A stretch of DNA of 64,000 nucleotides from assembly GCF_001945365.1 (NCBI RefSeq), contig NZ_MSTQ01000008.1, positions 186,001-250,000 of the forward strand, given 5' to 3'. Under the pieces are notes generated by a model, which had not been told where the DNA came from, did no database searches, and saw only the letters and a list, made by a program, of their open reading frames with translations. This stretch comes from Pseudomonas reinekei (GTDB lineage Bacteria > Pseudomonadota > Gammaproteobacteria > Pseudomonadales > Pseudomonadaceae). Shown here in pieces: positions 1-9,529 of the stretch; the stretch's first letter is position 1, and every line of letters starts with the position of its first letter. The translations under genes and the position numbers were made by a program.

Positions 1-1181
1 AGCAAATCCAGCAGCTCATGGGCCTGCTTGCGTTCGGCTTCGGTCGCAAGCGTGGTGGTGTCATCGAACAGCCGCGCCGCGTACAGGCCGAGGTCGAACG
101 AGCCTTCGACGTAGGCCTTTTGCGTCAGCAGCATGCGTTTCACGTCAGCGTGCTGAATGATCGCTACCGGTGCGGTGTTCGGGTCCTTGCTGTCCGGCAC
201 GCGACCCTGCGGACGTTCGCGGGCGTACTCCAGCGAGTACAGGTATCCGGCGTAGCCGAGCATCACCGCGCCCATGCCGACGCCAATCCGCGCTTCGTTC
301 ATCATCTGGAACATGTAGCTCAGGCCATGGTGAGGTTTGCCCACCAGATAGCCGACACACTCCCCGTTATCGCCGAAGTTCAGCGCGGTGGAGGTGGTGC
401 CGCGCCAGCCCATCTTGTGGAACAAGCCTGCCAGCAACACGTCATTGCGCTGGCCCAGGCTGCCGTCATCGTTGACCAGAAACTTCGGCACGATGAACAG
501 CGAAATCCCCTTCACCCCGGCCGGCGCGTCCGGCAGCTTGGCCAGCACCATGTGCACGATGTTTTCCGACAGCGGGTGATCGCCACCGGAAATGAAGATC
601 TTGTTGCCCTTGAGCCGATAGGTGCCGTCAGACGCAGGCTCGGCGCGGGTACGAATATCCGACAGCGATGAACCCGCATGGGGTTCGGTCAGGGCCATGG
701 TGCCGAAGAATCGGCCGTCGATCATCGGTTGCAGGAAGCGGCGCTTCTGCTCTTCGGTGCCGAAGCTTTCGATCAGGTTCGCCGCGCCCATGGTCAGGAA
801 CGGATAAGACGTGGAGGCAGCGTTGGCCGACTGGAAATGCGCGAAGCAGGCCTGGGACAGCAGCGTAGGAAGTTGCATGCCGCCAGCGTCGAAACTGCGT
901 GCGGCGTTGAGGAACCCGGCTTCGAGGAACGCGTCCACCGCCGGTTTCACTTCCGGAATCAGAATGGCCTGACCATCCTCATAGCGGGGTTCGTTCTCGT
1001 CGCCCTTGCGGTTATGCGGGGCGAAGAACTTCTCGGCGATGGTGCGGGCAGTGCCAATGGCCGCATCGAAGGTTTCGCGGTTGTGCTCGGCGAAACGCTC
1101 ACGCTGGGTCAGGCCCTCGGCATCAAGGACTTCATACAGCTCGAAAGCCAGATTGCGGGAACTGAGCAACGTCTCGGACAT
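1..1181 (-). CDS. Acyl-CoA dehydrogenase, 3' part cut by window edge
   Basis: FAD-dependent oxidation of an acyl-CoA to the enoyl-CoA, as in fatty acid or related acyl catabolism in the cytoplasm. About 393 residues are present, starting MSETLLSSRNLAFELYEVL; the reading frame runs off the left edge. Visible family signatures are MALTEPHAGSSLSDIRT (the TEP..G.. flavin and substrate loop), FISGGDHPL, and HKMGWRGTTSTALNF. The long N-terminal extension before the catalytic core fits the roughly 600-residue acyl-CoA dehydrogenase family rather than the 380-residue short forms. The ATG at 1181 is the first in frame after the upstream gap. In the PAO1 order as I recall it, the homologue (PA5020) is next to rlmJ; here about 11 kb of other genes separates them. 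Substrate cannot be read from the sequence. Confidence 0.85.
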   Translation of the reverse strand, partial: MSETLLSSRNLAFELYEVLDAEGLTQRERFAEHNRETFDAAIGTARTIAEKFFAPHNRKGDENEPRYEDGQAILIPEVKPAVDAFLEAGFLNAARSFDAGGMQLPTLLSQACFAHFQSANAASTSYPFLTMGAANLIESFGTEEQKRRFLQPMIDGRFFGTMALTEPHAGSSLSDIRTRAEPASDGTYRLKGNKIFISGGDHPLSENIVHMVLAKLPDAPAGVKGISLFIVPKFLVNDDGSLGQRNDVLLAGLFHKMGWRGTTSTALNFGDNGECVGYLVGKPHHGLSYMFQMMNEARIGVGMGAVMLGYAGYLYSLEYARERPQGRVPDSKDPNTAPVAIIQHADVKRMLLTQKAYVEGSFDLGLYAARLFDDTTTLATEAERKQAHELLDL

Positions 1182-1299
1182 GGCGGCCTACCTTTTATTG
1201 GGATGGGCCGAGTCTAGGCGCGGGAATAAAAGCTGAACAGGATGATTGATGAGCGTGATGGTGGGGCAGAGCGGTGACTTTACAAGCGCCACAAAACAC

Positions 1300-1389
1300 T
1301 GTGGGAGCGAGCCTGCTCGCGAAAGCGGTGGGTCAGCAACATTAATGTCGACTGACACTCCTTCTTCGCGAGCAGGCTCGCTCCCACAG
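1300..1389. repeat. REPIN: two inverted REP palindromes (GTGGGAGC type)
   Basis: TGTGGGAGCGAGCCTGCTCGC at the left is matched by its inverse ending in CGAGCAGGCTCGCTCCCACA at the right, with a spacer of about 45 bases. This is the REP doublet (REPIN) arrangement common between genes in P. fluorescens. It lies in the 255-base gap between the acyl-CoA dehydrogenase and putA, which are transcribed in the same direction. The rest of that gap shows nothing else recognisable. Confidence 0.85.
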
Positions 1390-1436
1390 GGGTATTGCGT
1401 ACCAGGTAGCCATTGCGGCTACCCGGCTCATCGGTT

Positions 1437-4400
1437 TTAGCCGATCGTCATCAAGCTGGCATTACCACCCGCCGCAGCCGTGTTAACGCTCAATGCGCGC
1501 TCAATCACCAGGCGCTCCAGCGCAATGTTGGTTTCACCTTGCGACAGGCCCTGCACGCCAACGATGGCGCCGGCACGCTTGGCAATCTGCTGGCACACCG
1601 CGCGCAACTGATCGGAATGGCCGTGATGCAGAACCGCATCGAACACCACTTCGTCCTTGTTCCAGTCGGAAACCAGCTTGATGCGCGCCTGAACGTCCTT
1701 CGGCAAGCGTGCGAGCAAAGCCTTGGTCAGGTCGGCTTCCGGCCATACCGCCGAACCGCCGACAGCCAATACCGCAGCCAGTTGCGTCAGCAGGTCGCCT
1801 TCGACTTCCGCCAGGCACAGCACGTGTTCGCGCGGCAGGATCGCATAGCTGTTGCGCTCGCCGGTCGGGCCGGCCAGAACGCGGGTGATCCCGCTTTGCG
1901 ATTGTGCGGCGAATTGCACGCACAGGGCGCTCAGGTCGGCGGACTTGTGGTTGTCGGCCCAGGCTTTCAGGGCGGTCAGCGGTTGGCTCATGGCGTCACG
2001 CAGGCGAACGTCCGGTGCTGCGATGGCATCACCGCGAGCGAAGGATTGTTCGATCGCGTCGGTAGGACGCGTCGACAGCAGGCGGTACAGGTACAGCGGA
2101 CCACCGGCTTTCGGGCCAGTACCCGACAAGCCTTCGCCGCCGAAAGGTTGCACGCCGACCACGGCACCCACGATGTTGCGGTTCACATAGACGTTACCGG
2201 CATTGACGTTGTCGATCACCTTGGCGATGGTCTCGTCGATGCGGGTGTGCACGCCCAGGGTCAGGCCGTAGCCGGAAGCATTGATCTGAGCGATCAGTTG
2301 GTCGATGTCCTTGCGCTTGTAGCGAACCACGTGCAGCACCGGGCCGAAAATTTCACGTTGCAGTTCGTCGAAGCTTTCCAGTTCGATCAGGGTCGGCATC
2401 ACGAAGGTACCGCGTTTGACTTCTTCAGCGTCGGCGATAGCCACCTGGTACACGCTGCGACCTTTGTCGCGCATGGCCTGGATGTGCTTCTCGATGCCAG
2501 CCTTGGCTTCGGCGTCGATCACCGGGCCGATGTCCACGGACAGGCGCTCAGGATTGCCGAGACGGCTTTCAGCCATGGCACCTTTGAGCATTTCGATGAC
2601 GCGTTCGGCGGAATCTTCCTGCAAGCACAGGACGCGCAATGCCGAGCAACGCTGGCCGGCGCTGTCGAAGGCCGACGAAACCACGTCGATCACCACTTGT
2701 TCGGTCAGGGCCGAGGAGTCGACGATCATTGCGTTCTGGCCACCGGTTTCGGCGATCAGCGGGATCGGGCGACCCTGATTGTCCAGACGGCCGGCGATGT
2801 TGCGTTGCAGCAAGCGAGCGACTTCGGTGGAGCCGGTGAACATCACGCCTTTGACGCGATCATCACCCACCAGGCCCGCACCGACGGTTTCGCCACGGCC
2901 CGGCAGCAGTTGCAGCACGCCTTCCGGGATGCCGGCTTCGAGCAGCAGGCGCACGGCCTGAGCCGCGACCAGCGGAGTCTGCTCGGCGGGTTTGGCCAGT
3001 ACCGGGTTACCGGCGGCCAATGCAGCAGCCACTTGACCACTGAAGATCGCCAGCGGGAAGTTCCACGGGCTGATGCACACCACAGGGCCCAGCGGACGGT
3101 GAGCGTCGTTGGTGAAGTCGTTGCGTGCCTGCACCGCGTAGTAACGCAGGAAATCCACGGCTTCGCGCACTTCGGCGATGGCGTTGGCGAAGGTCTTGCC
3201 CGCTTCGCGAGCCAGCAGGCCCATCAGCGGCTGGATCTCGGCTTCCATCAGGTCGGCGGCGCGTTCCAGAATCGCGGCGCGCTCGGCGGGCGGAGTGGCC
3301 TGCCAGATCGGTGCGGCGTTGAGGGCGCACTGGATCGCGTTGTCGACGTCTTCGACGGTGGCTTCCTGCACATGACCGACCACATCACGCAGATCGGACG
3401 GGTTCAGCACCGGCGCCGGCGCTTCGTTGCTGGAAGCGCAACCGAGCATCGGCGCGGCTTTCCAGTGGTTGTGCGCGGTCGCCAGCAGGGCGCAGGACAG
3501 GGAAGCCAGACGATGTTCGTTGGCCATGTCGATGCCGCTGGAGTTGGCGCGTTCGGAACCGTACAGGTCACGCGGCAGCGGAATACGCGGGTGCGGCAGG
3601 CCGAAGCCACCTTCCACGGTCGCCATCTGCTCGATGCTGGCTACCGGATCGGCTACCAGTTCCTGGATGGAGATCGACTGATCGGCGATACGGTTAACGA
3701 ACGAGGTGTTCGCGCCGTTTTCCAGCAGACGACGAACCAGGTAGGCCAGCAGGGTTTCGTGGGTGCCGACCGGAGCGTACACGCGGCACGGACGGTTCAG
3801 CTTGCCTTCGGAAACTTTACCTACAACTTGCTCGTACAGCGGTTCACCCATGCCGTGCAGGCACTGGAACTCGTACTGGCCCGGGTAATAGTTCTGACCG
3901 GCGATGTGATAAATGGCCGACAGGGTGTGGGCGTTGTGCGTGGCGAACTGCGGGTAGATGACTTCCGGTACCGACAGCAGTTTGCGTGCGCAGGCGATGT
4001 AGGAAACGTCGGTGTACACCTTGCGGGTGTAGACCGGATAGCCTTCCAGGCCTTCGACCTGGGCGCGCTTGATTTCGCTGTCCCAGTACGCGCCTTTCAC
4101 CAGGCGGATCATCAGGCGATGACGGCTGCGGCGAGCCAGGTCGATCACATAGTCGATCACGTACGGGCAACGCTTCTGGTAAGCCTGGATCACGAAGCCG
4201 ATGCCGTTCCAGCCGGTCAGTTGCGGCTCGAAGCACAGGCGCTCAAGCAGGTCCAGCGACAGCTCGAGGCGGTCGGCTTCTTCGGCGTCGATGTTCAGGC
4301 CGATGTCGTATTGCTTGGCCAACAGGGTCAGCGACAGCAGGCGCGGGTACAGCTCATCCATCACGCGCTCGTACTGGGCGCGGCTATAGCGCGGGTGCAG

Positions 4401-5387
4401 GGCGGAGAGCTTGATGGAAATACCCGGGCCTTCATAAATCCCGCGACCGTGGGACGCTTTGCCGATCGAGTGGATCGCTTGTTCGTACGAGGCCAGGTAC
4501 TTCTGCGCGTCGTGTTCGGTCAGCGCAGCTTCGCCGAGCATGTCGTAGGAGTAGCGGAAACCCTTGGCTTCGAACTTGCTCGCATTGGCCAGGGCTTCGG
4601 CGATGGTTTCACCGGTGACGAACTGCTCGCCCATCAGGCGCATGGCCATGTCGACGCCCTTGCGGATCATCGGCTCGCCGCTCTTGCCGATGATGCGGCT
4701 CAGGGACGACGTCAAACCGGCTTCATTGTGCGTGGACACCAGTTTGCCGGTCAGCAGCAGGCCCCAGGTCGCCGCATTGACGAACAGCGAAGGACTGTTG
4801 CCCAAGTGCGGCTGCCAATTGCCGGTGCTGATCTTGTCGCGGATCAGCGCGTCACGAGTGCCTTTGTCCGGGATACGCAGCAGCGCTTCGGCCAGGCACA
4901 TCAGCGCCACGCCTTCCTGGGACGACAGGGAGAATTCCTGCAGCAGGCCCTGAACGATGCCGGCACGGCCGCCAGCGCTCTTCTGGTTGCGCAGTTTTTC
5001 CGCGATGGATGCGGCCAGTTTATTGGTGGCTTCGGCCATCGGGGCCGGCAGGCGCGCCTGCTCGATCAGCATCGGCACGACTTCCGGCTCCGGGCGACGG
5101 TAAGCGGCGGTGATCGAAGCACGCAGGACCGATTGCGGCAGGATGCTTTCGGCGAATTCGAGGAAGCACTGGTGGGCATGATCCAGAGGCGCATCGACGG
5201 CGTCGTCGGAATCCTTGGTCAAACCGTTCAGCTCGGTCAGGGTTGCACCACCCTCGAGTTTTTCCAGGTAATTGAAAATTGCCTGCTTGATCAGCCAGTG
5301 CGGCGTGCGATCAATCGAGGTCGCGGCGGCCTTGAGGCGTTCGCGGGTCGGGTCGTCAAGTTTGACGCCAAGGGTGGTGGTAGCCAT
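1437..5387 (-). CDS. putA: PutA: trifunctional proline dehydrogenase / P5C dehydrogenase / repressor
   Basis: Oxidises proline to glutamate in two steps and, in family members with an N-terminal ribbon-helix-helix, represses put genes when not membrane-bound. The 1316-residue length fits trifunctional PutA. Residues 1-45 (MATTTLGVKLDDPTRERLKA onward) form the ribbon-helix-helix. The proline dehydrogenase barrel spans roughly 190-560 (for example YEGPGISIKLSALHPRY). The aldehyde dehydrogenase domain spans roughly 650-1130, with PWNFPLAIF, the FTGST loop, and the catalytic cysteine in SAGQRCSALRV. A C-terminal ALDH-like tail follows. I chose the ATG at 5387 because it begins the conserved MATTTLGVK N terminus; an in-frame ATG 36 bases upstream gives an unlikely extension. 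Divergent from putP across a region with probable PutA operators. Confidence 0.97.
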   Translation of the reverse strand: MATTTLGVKLDDPTRERLKAAATSIDRTPHWLIKQAIFNYLEKLEGGATLTELNGLTKDSDDAVDAPLDHAHQCFLEFAESILPQSVLRASITAAYRRPEPEVVPMLIEQARLPAPMAEATNKLAASIAEKLRNQKSAGGRAGIVQGLLQEFSLSSQEGVALMCLAEALLRIPDKGTRDALIRDKISTGNWQPHLGNSPSLFVNAATWGLLLTGKLVSTHNEAGLTSSLSRIIGKSGEPMIRKGVDMAMRLMGEQFVTGETIAEALANASKFEAKGFRYSYDMLGEAALTEHDAQKYLASYEQAIHSIGKASHGRGIYEGPGISIKLSALHPRYSRAQYERVMDELYPRLLSLTLLAKQYDIGLNIDAEEADRLELSLDLLERLCFEPQLTGWNGIGFVIQAYQKRCPYVIDYVIDLARRSRHRLMIRLVKGAYWDSEIKRAQVEGLEGYPVYTRKVYTDVSYIACARKLLSVPEVIYPQFATHNAHTLSAIYHIAGQNYYPGQYEFQCLHGMGEPLYEQVVGKVSEGKLNRPCRVYAPVGTHETLLAYLVRRLLENGANTSFVNRIADQSISIQELVADPVASIEQMATVEGGFGLPHPRIPLPRDLYGSERANSSGIDMANEHRLASLSCALLATAHNHWKAAPMLGCASSNEAPAPVLNPSDLRDVVGHVQEATVEDVDNAIQCALNAAPIWQATPPAERAAILERAADLMEAEIQPLMGLLAREAGKTFANAIAEVREAVDFLRYYAVQARNDFTNDAHRPLGPVVCISPWNFPLAIFSGQVAAALAAGNPVLAKPAEQTPLVAAQAVRLLLEAGIPEGVLQLLPGRGETVGAGLVGDDRVKGVMFTGSTEVARLLQRNIAGRLDNQGRPIPLIAETGGQNAMIVDSSALTEQVVIDVVSSAFDSAGQRCSALRVLCLQEDSAERVIEMLKGAMAESRLGNPERLSVDIGPVIDAEAKAGIEKHIQAMRDKGRSVYQVAIADAEEVKRGTFVMPTLIELESFDELQREIFGPVLHVVRYKRKDIDQLIAQINASGYGLTLGVHTRIDETIAKVIDNVNAGNVYVNRNIVGAVVGVQPFGGEGLSGTGPKAGGPLYLYRLLSTRPTDAIEQSFARGDAIAAPDVRLRDAMSQPLTALKAWADNHKSADLSALCVQFAAQSQSGITRVLAGPTGERNSYAILPREHVLCLAEVEGDLLTQLAAVLAVGGSAVWPEADLTKALLARLPKDVQARIKLVSDWNKDEVVFDAVLHHGHSDQLRAVCQQIAKRAGAIVGVQGLSQGETNIALERLVIERALSVNTAAAGGNASLMTIG

Positions 5388-5846
5388 GTTTTTATCCTCA
5401 TATTTGCCACGACCGCGTGGCATCAGCTGGCGGCAAGATTAGCCGCGCGACCGAAGAGGTGCAACCGGGTGCAACCCTTTTTTTGTCGGAATAATACGCA
5501 GCTCGTCAGGAAATAATTTCTGGTACGCCAGTGCTGCATTCACTTGGTGCTTTTTGGTTTGGTCGGCGGTGATTCTTGCTCCGAAAAGGAGCAAAAACGG
5601 CCTTTGGAATTATATTTCCGACTGGGTGCAACTTATTTGGACGAAATGGGTTGCACCTTATTTGCTTTGTTGAATAGCATTCGCGCCCAAGGTGCAACCG
5701 TCGAAGAGACCGGTGTACCGGCTGATGGCTTTCCTGGGGAAACATCAGTCATAAATGCGCGGGATCCGGATCGTCTGTCAAACGTCACCGTTTGCGAGCG
5801 GTTCACCAGCCGCCGCTACATAAAAACAAAGCCAGGGCGTCACATA
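5388..5846. promoter_or_regulatory. putA-putP divergent control region with five GGTGCAAC boxes
   Basis: This 459-base gap has no convincing gene. It contains TGCAAC at 5460-5465, 5470-5475, 5627-5632 and 5693-5698, and the inverse GTTGCA at 5650-5655. Four of the five fall in GGTGCAACC or its exact inverse, and the fifth is GGTGCAACT. The first two are 10 bases apart, about one helical turn, close to putA; the other three sit towards putP. The E. coli PutA ribbon-helix-helix domain is known to recognise GTTGCA, so these are probable PutA operators. The link is an inference from motif match and position. Confidence 0.7.
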
Positions 5847-7331
5847 ATGAGCGTAAGCAATCCAACACTGATCACGTTCGTGATCTATATCGCAGCAATG
5901 GTGCTGATCGGCCTGATGGCCTATCGCTCCACCAACAACCTTTCTGACTACATTCTGGGCGGCCGTAGCCTGGGCAGCGTCGTGACTGCACTGTCTGCCG
6001 GTGCTTCCGACATGAGCGGCTGGTTGTTGATGGGCCTGCCGGGCGCCATCTACATGTCCGGTCTGTCTGAAAGCTGGATCGCCATCGGCCTGGTGATCGG
6101 TGCTTATCTGAACTGGCTGTTTGTCGCCGGTCGTCTGCGCGTGCAAACCGAGCACAACGGTGATGCCCTGACCCTGCCGGATTACTTCGCCAGCCGCTTT
6201 GAAGACAAAAGCGGTCTGCTGCGCATTATCTCTGCGGTCGTGATCCTGGTGTTCTTCACCATCTACTGCGCCTCTGGCATCGTGGCCGGTGCCCGTCTGT
6301 TCGAAAGCACCTTCGGCATGTCTTACGAGACAGCGCTGTGGGCCGGTGCTGCGGCGACGATTGCCTACACCTTTATCGGTGGTTTCCTGGCAGTGAGCTG
6401 GACCGACACCGTACAAGCCACCCTGATGATTTTTGCGCTGTTGCTGACGCCGATCATCGTCCTGCTGGCGACCGGTGGCGTCGACACCACGTTCCTGGCC
6501 ATCGAAGCGCAAGATCCAAGCAACTTCGACATGCTCAAGGGCACGACCTTCATCGGCATCATCTCGCTGATGGGCTGGGGCCTGGGCTACTTCGGTCAAC
6601 CGCACATCCTGGCGCGTTTCATGGCTGCCGATTCGGTTAAGTCGATCGCCAAGGCCCGTCGTATTTCCATGGCCTGGATGATCCTGTGCCTGGGCGGCAC
6701 CGTTGCCGTTGGTTTCTTCGGTATCGCTTACTTCTCGGCGCACCCGGAAGTGGCCGGTCCTGTGACTGAAAACCACGAGCGTGTTTTCATCGAACTGGCC
6801 AAGATCCTGTTCAACCCATGGGTAGCCGGTGTCCTGCTGTCGGCCATTCTGGCTGCCGTGATGAGTACCCTGAGCTGCCAGTTGCTGGTGTGCTCGAGCG
6901 CCCTGACCGAAGACTTCTACAAAACCTTCCTGCGCAAGTCCGCTTCCCAGGTTGAACTGGTCTGGGTCGGTCGCGCCATGGTGCTGCTGGTTGCCCTGAT
7001 TGCTATCGCGCTGGCGGCCAACCCGGAAAACCGTGTGCTGGGCCTGGTGAGCTACGCCTGGGCCGGTTTCGGTGCTGCATTCGGTCCGGTCGTGCTGATC
7101 TCCGTGATCTGGAAAGACATGACCCGCAACGGCGCACTGGCCGGTATCCTGGTCGGCGCGATCACCGTGATCGTCTGGAAACACTTCGAACTGCTGGGCC
7201 TGTACGAAATCATCCCGGGTTTCATCTTCGCCAGCCTGGCAATCTACATCGTCAGCAAAATGGGCGCGCCGACTGCCGGCATGCTGCAGCGTTTCGCTGC
7301 TGCCGAGAAGGATTTCCGCCTGAACAAGTAA
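5847..7331 (+). CDS. putP: PutP: sodium/proline symporter
   Basis: Sodium-coupled uptake of proline across the inner membrane, supplying PutA. The 494-residue protein is a member of the SSS family and is made of about 13 hydrophobic helices. It begins MSVSNPTLITFVIYIAAM. The early loop SDYILGGRSLGSVVTALSAG, the segment GASDMSGWLLMGLPGAIY and the stretch AWGLGYF-like GWGLGYFGQPHILARFMA are typical of PutP. I chose the ATG at 5847 because it starts the first conserved helix; the open frame extends 101 codons further upstream through the operator region with no homology. The gene is followed directly by a strong terminator and is divergent from putA, the usual Pseudomonas arrangement. Confidence 0.96.
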   Translation: MSVSNPTLITFVIYIAAMVLIGLMAYRSTNNLSDYILGGRSLGSVVTALSAGASDMSGWLLMGLPGAIYMSGLSESWIAIGLVIGAYLNWLFVAGRLRVQTEHNGDALTLPDYFASRFEDKSGLLRIISAVVILVFFTIYCASGIVAGARLFESTFGMSYETALWAGAAATIAYTFIGGFLAVSWTDTVQATLMIFALLLTPIIVLLATGGVDTTFLAIEAQDPSNFDMLKGTTFIGIISLMGWGLGYFGQPHILARFMAADSVKSIAKARRISMAWMILCLGGTVAVGFFGIAYFSAHPEVAGPVTENHERVFIELAKILFNPWVAGVLLSAILAAVMSTLSCQLLVCSSALTEDFYKTFLRKSASQVELVWVGRAMVLLVALIAIALAANPENRVLGLVSYAWAGFGAAFGPVVLISVIWKDMTRNGALAGILVGAITVIVWKHFELLGLYEIIPGFIFASLAIYIVSKMGAPTAGMLQRFAAAEKDFRLNK

Positions 7332-7370
7332 TTGGCACGAGCGAAAGCGCTGAGCTGATGGCTTGAATAA

Positions 7371-7407
7371 AAACGGCCCGCTTCCTTTGGAGGCGGGCCG
7401 TTTTTTT
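7371..7407 (+). terminator. Rho-independent terminator of putP
   Basis: ACGGCCCGC at 7373-7381 pairs with GCGGGCCGT at 7393-7401 across a short loop and is followed by a run of seven T. It lies 40 bases after the putP stop codon. The 190 bases from here to vgrG hold no gene that I can support. Confidence 0.9.
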
Positions 7408-7594
7408 GTGCCTTCGAAACTCACAATCCCACAGGGTTTGGTGGTTCTGCAAAGTTGTCTGTAGTCGGATTAACCGTTTTTTGAGGGGCGATGCTTCAGT
7501 GGCGGTAGGGCAAATCTGAATTTCCTGCCTCTTGATCAGGGCGCCTTGATGCTCATGCAGAATCGACCGCTTTCATTCTGCAGAGACACATCGG

Positions 7595-9529
7595 ATGTTC
7601 GCTTCTGCTAATCAACCACGCTTCGTGCTGACCGTCGACGGCGCCCACAGTGAACTCAAAGTGCTTGAGTTCTCAGGCAAGGAGGCCATCAGCCAGCCCT
7701 ACCGTTTTGACGTCGAACTGGTCAGCGAGCGACCGGACATCGATCTCGAAAGCCTGCTGCACCGCCAGGCGTTTCTCAGTTTTGATGCGCAGGGTAACGG
7801 TGTTCATGGTCAGATTTTTCGCGTTGGCCAGGGCGACTCCGGCAGGCGTCTGACCCGTTATCAGATCAGTCTGGTACCGCGCCTGACCTACCTCGGGCAG
7901 CGCATCAACCAGCGGGTGTTTCAGCACCAAAGTGTGCCGGCCATCATCACCCGGATCTTCAAGGACCACGGCATCCTGGGTGATGCCTTTGCCTTTCAGC
8001 TCGGCGGCGATTACCCCGAGCGCGAGTACTGCGTGCAATACGCGGAAAGTGACCTGGCATTCATCCAGCGGCTGTGCGCCGAGCAGGGGATACACTATCA
8101 CTTCCACCACAGCAGCGATGGGCACCTGTTGGTGTTCGGCGATGACCAGACCGTTTTTCCGCGTTTGCCTGGCCCGACACCCTACCGACCAGGCAGTGGC
8201 ATGGCGGTAGATGAAACGGTGATCAGTTGGTTCAACGTTCGCCTGGAAACCCGCCCCACCGTGGTGACACGCCGCGATTACGACTTCCATCAACCCCGTC
8301 TCGAGCTGGAAAGCCGTCTCGACAGCGAGCAATGGCCGGTGTTGGAAGACTACGGTTTTCCGGGGCGATTCAATGATCGTGACGTTGGCCGGCACCTGGC
8401 TCAACGGGCGTTGGAACGCCATCGTGCGGATTACCGTCTGGCACAAGGCCGCAGTGAGCAATCGGCCTTGCTCAGCGGGCATTTCCTGCAACTTGCCGAG
8501 CATCCCCGGCAGGAATGGAACAACCTGTGGCTGCTCACTGAAATTGAACACCATGGCCGACAGCCGCAAGTGCTTGAAGAGTCGGCGGGGAGCAACAGTG
8601 CGGACGGTTTTCAGGGCTATCGCAACAGCTTTCTGGCAACGCCGTGGGATGTCATTTACCGACCGCAGTTAATCGCCAAGCCTCAAGTTGCCGGGTATCA
8701 AGCCGCCGTGGTCAGCGGTCCGAAAGACAGTGAAATCCATTGCGACGAGTTCGGCAGGGTCAAGGTCCGCTTGATGTGGGACCGCCATGGTCAACTGGAT
8801 GAACATTCCAGTTGCTGGCTGCGCGTGGCCAGCGGTTGGGCGCACGATAGCTATGGCAGTGTGTTGATCCCGCGTGTCGGCATGGAAGTGTTGGTGGGGT
8901 TTGTTGATGGCGATGCCGACAAGCCGCTGGTGATGGGTTGCCTGCCCAACGCCGTGAACCCGGTGCCGCTGAATCTACCGGCCGACAAGACCCGCAGCAT
9001 TTTCCGTTCGCGCAGCAGTCCCGGGGGCAGCGGCTACAACGAAATGCGCATCGAGGACCGCAAAGGGGCCGAGGAAATCTACTTGCGCGCCCAGCGCAAC
9101 TGGAATCAGGACGTGCTGGGGGACATGCATGTTCAGGTCGGCAACCAGCGCAGCGTACTCGTCGGCAGCGCCGAAGGGCTTGCCTCAATAGACCGCCTTC
9201 ACGTTCACGGCGACCGCCATGTCCGCGTCAGCAACCAATCGCTCAGCGCGAGCGGGAAAGTGCATGTCAGTGCCGGCCAGATGGTCGTTATCAACGGCGG
9301 TGACAACACCACGATCCAATCGGGCGGGCACTGGATCAACATTGGCCCGGCGGGGATTTTCAGCAGCGTGCCCATTGAAGTTGGGGGCGCGCCGATGTCG
9401 GCATCAGACGCTTCGACCGTTCAAAGAACACTTGAAACACTCAGCCCAGCACAAGTTTTGAGCCTGAAAAGCGCCGCGCCGTTCTGTGAGGTTTGTGCGC
9501 GTTGCAAGGAGGGTTTCTGTGCCGCCTGA
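7595..9529 (+). CDS. vgrG: VgrG: type VI secretion spike protein (TssI)
   Basis: Trimeric tip of the type VI secretion needle, carrying effectors into target cells. The 644 residues show the gp27-like N-terminal half (MFASANQPRFVLTVDGAHSE, then a conserved QYAESDLAFIQRLCAEQGIHY-type segment near residue 150), the gp5 OB-fold (DEFGRVKVRLMWDRHG, then SCWLRVASGWAHDSYGS near 400-430, VGMEVLVGFVDGDADKPLV), and a DUF2345-like beta region with repeated KVHVSAGQ/VVINGG elements. The C terminus ends FCEVCARCKEGFCAA, a cysteine pattern C-x2-C-x2-C-x4-C. There are no other T6SS structural genes in the window, so this is an orphan vgrG cassette. Its stop codon overlaps the start of the adaptor gene by 11 bases. 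Confidence 0.95.
   Translation: MFASANQPRFVLTVDGAHSELKVLEFSGKEAISQPYRFDVELVSERPDIDLESLLHRQAFLSFDAQGNGVHGQIFRVGQGDSGRRLTRYQISLVPRLTYLGQRINQRVFQHQSVPAIITRIFKDHGILGDAFAFQLGGDYPEREYCVQYAESDLAFIQRLCAEQGIHYHFHHSSDGHLLVFGDDQTVFPRLPGPTPYRPGSGMAVDETVISWFNVRLETRPTVVTRRDYDFHQPRLELESRLDSEQWPVLEDYGFPGRFNDRDVGRHLAQRALERHRADYRLAQGRSEQSALLSGHFLQLAEHPRQEWNNLWLLTEIEHHGRQPQVLEESAGSNSADGFQGYRNSFLATPWDVIYRPQLIAKPQVAGYQAAVVSGPKDSEIHCDEFGRVKVRLMWDRHGQLDEHSSCWLRVASGWAHDSYGSVLIPRVGMEVLVGFVDGDADKPLVMGCLPNAVNPVPLNLPADKTRSIFRSRSSPGGSGYNEMRIEDRKGAEEIYLRAQRNWNQDVLGDMHVQVGNQRSVLVGSAEGLASIDRLHVHGDRHVRVSNQSLSASGKVHVSAGQMVVINGGDNTTIQSGGHWINIGPAGIFSSVPIEVGGAPMSASDASTVQRTLETLSPAQVLSLKSAAPFCEVCARCKEGFCAA

Noticed and set aside
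1413-5516. Very long open frame (1367 codons) on the + strand opposite putA
   Set aside because: Its translation has no recognisable domain and is rich in His, Gln and Arg, as expected for the antisense of a GC-rich gene. putA on the other strand is certain.
5778-7424. 548-codon open frame opposite putP
   Set aside because: Antisense shadow of a membrane protein gene; no ribosome binding site and no domain.
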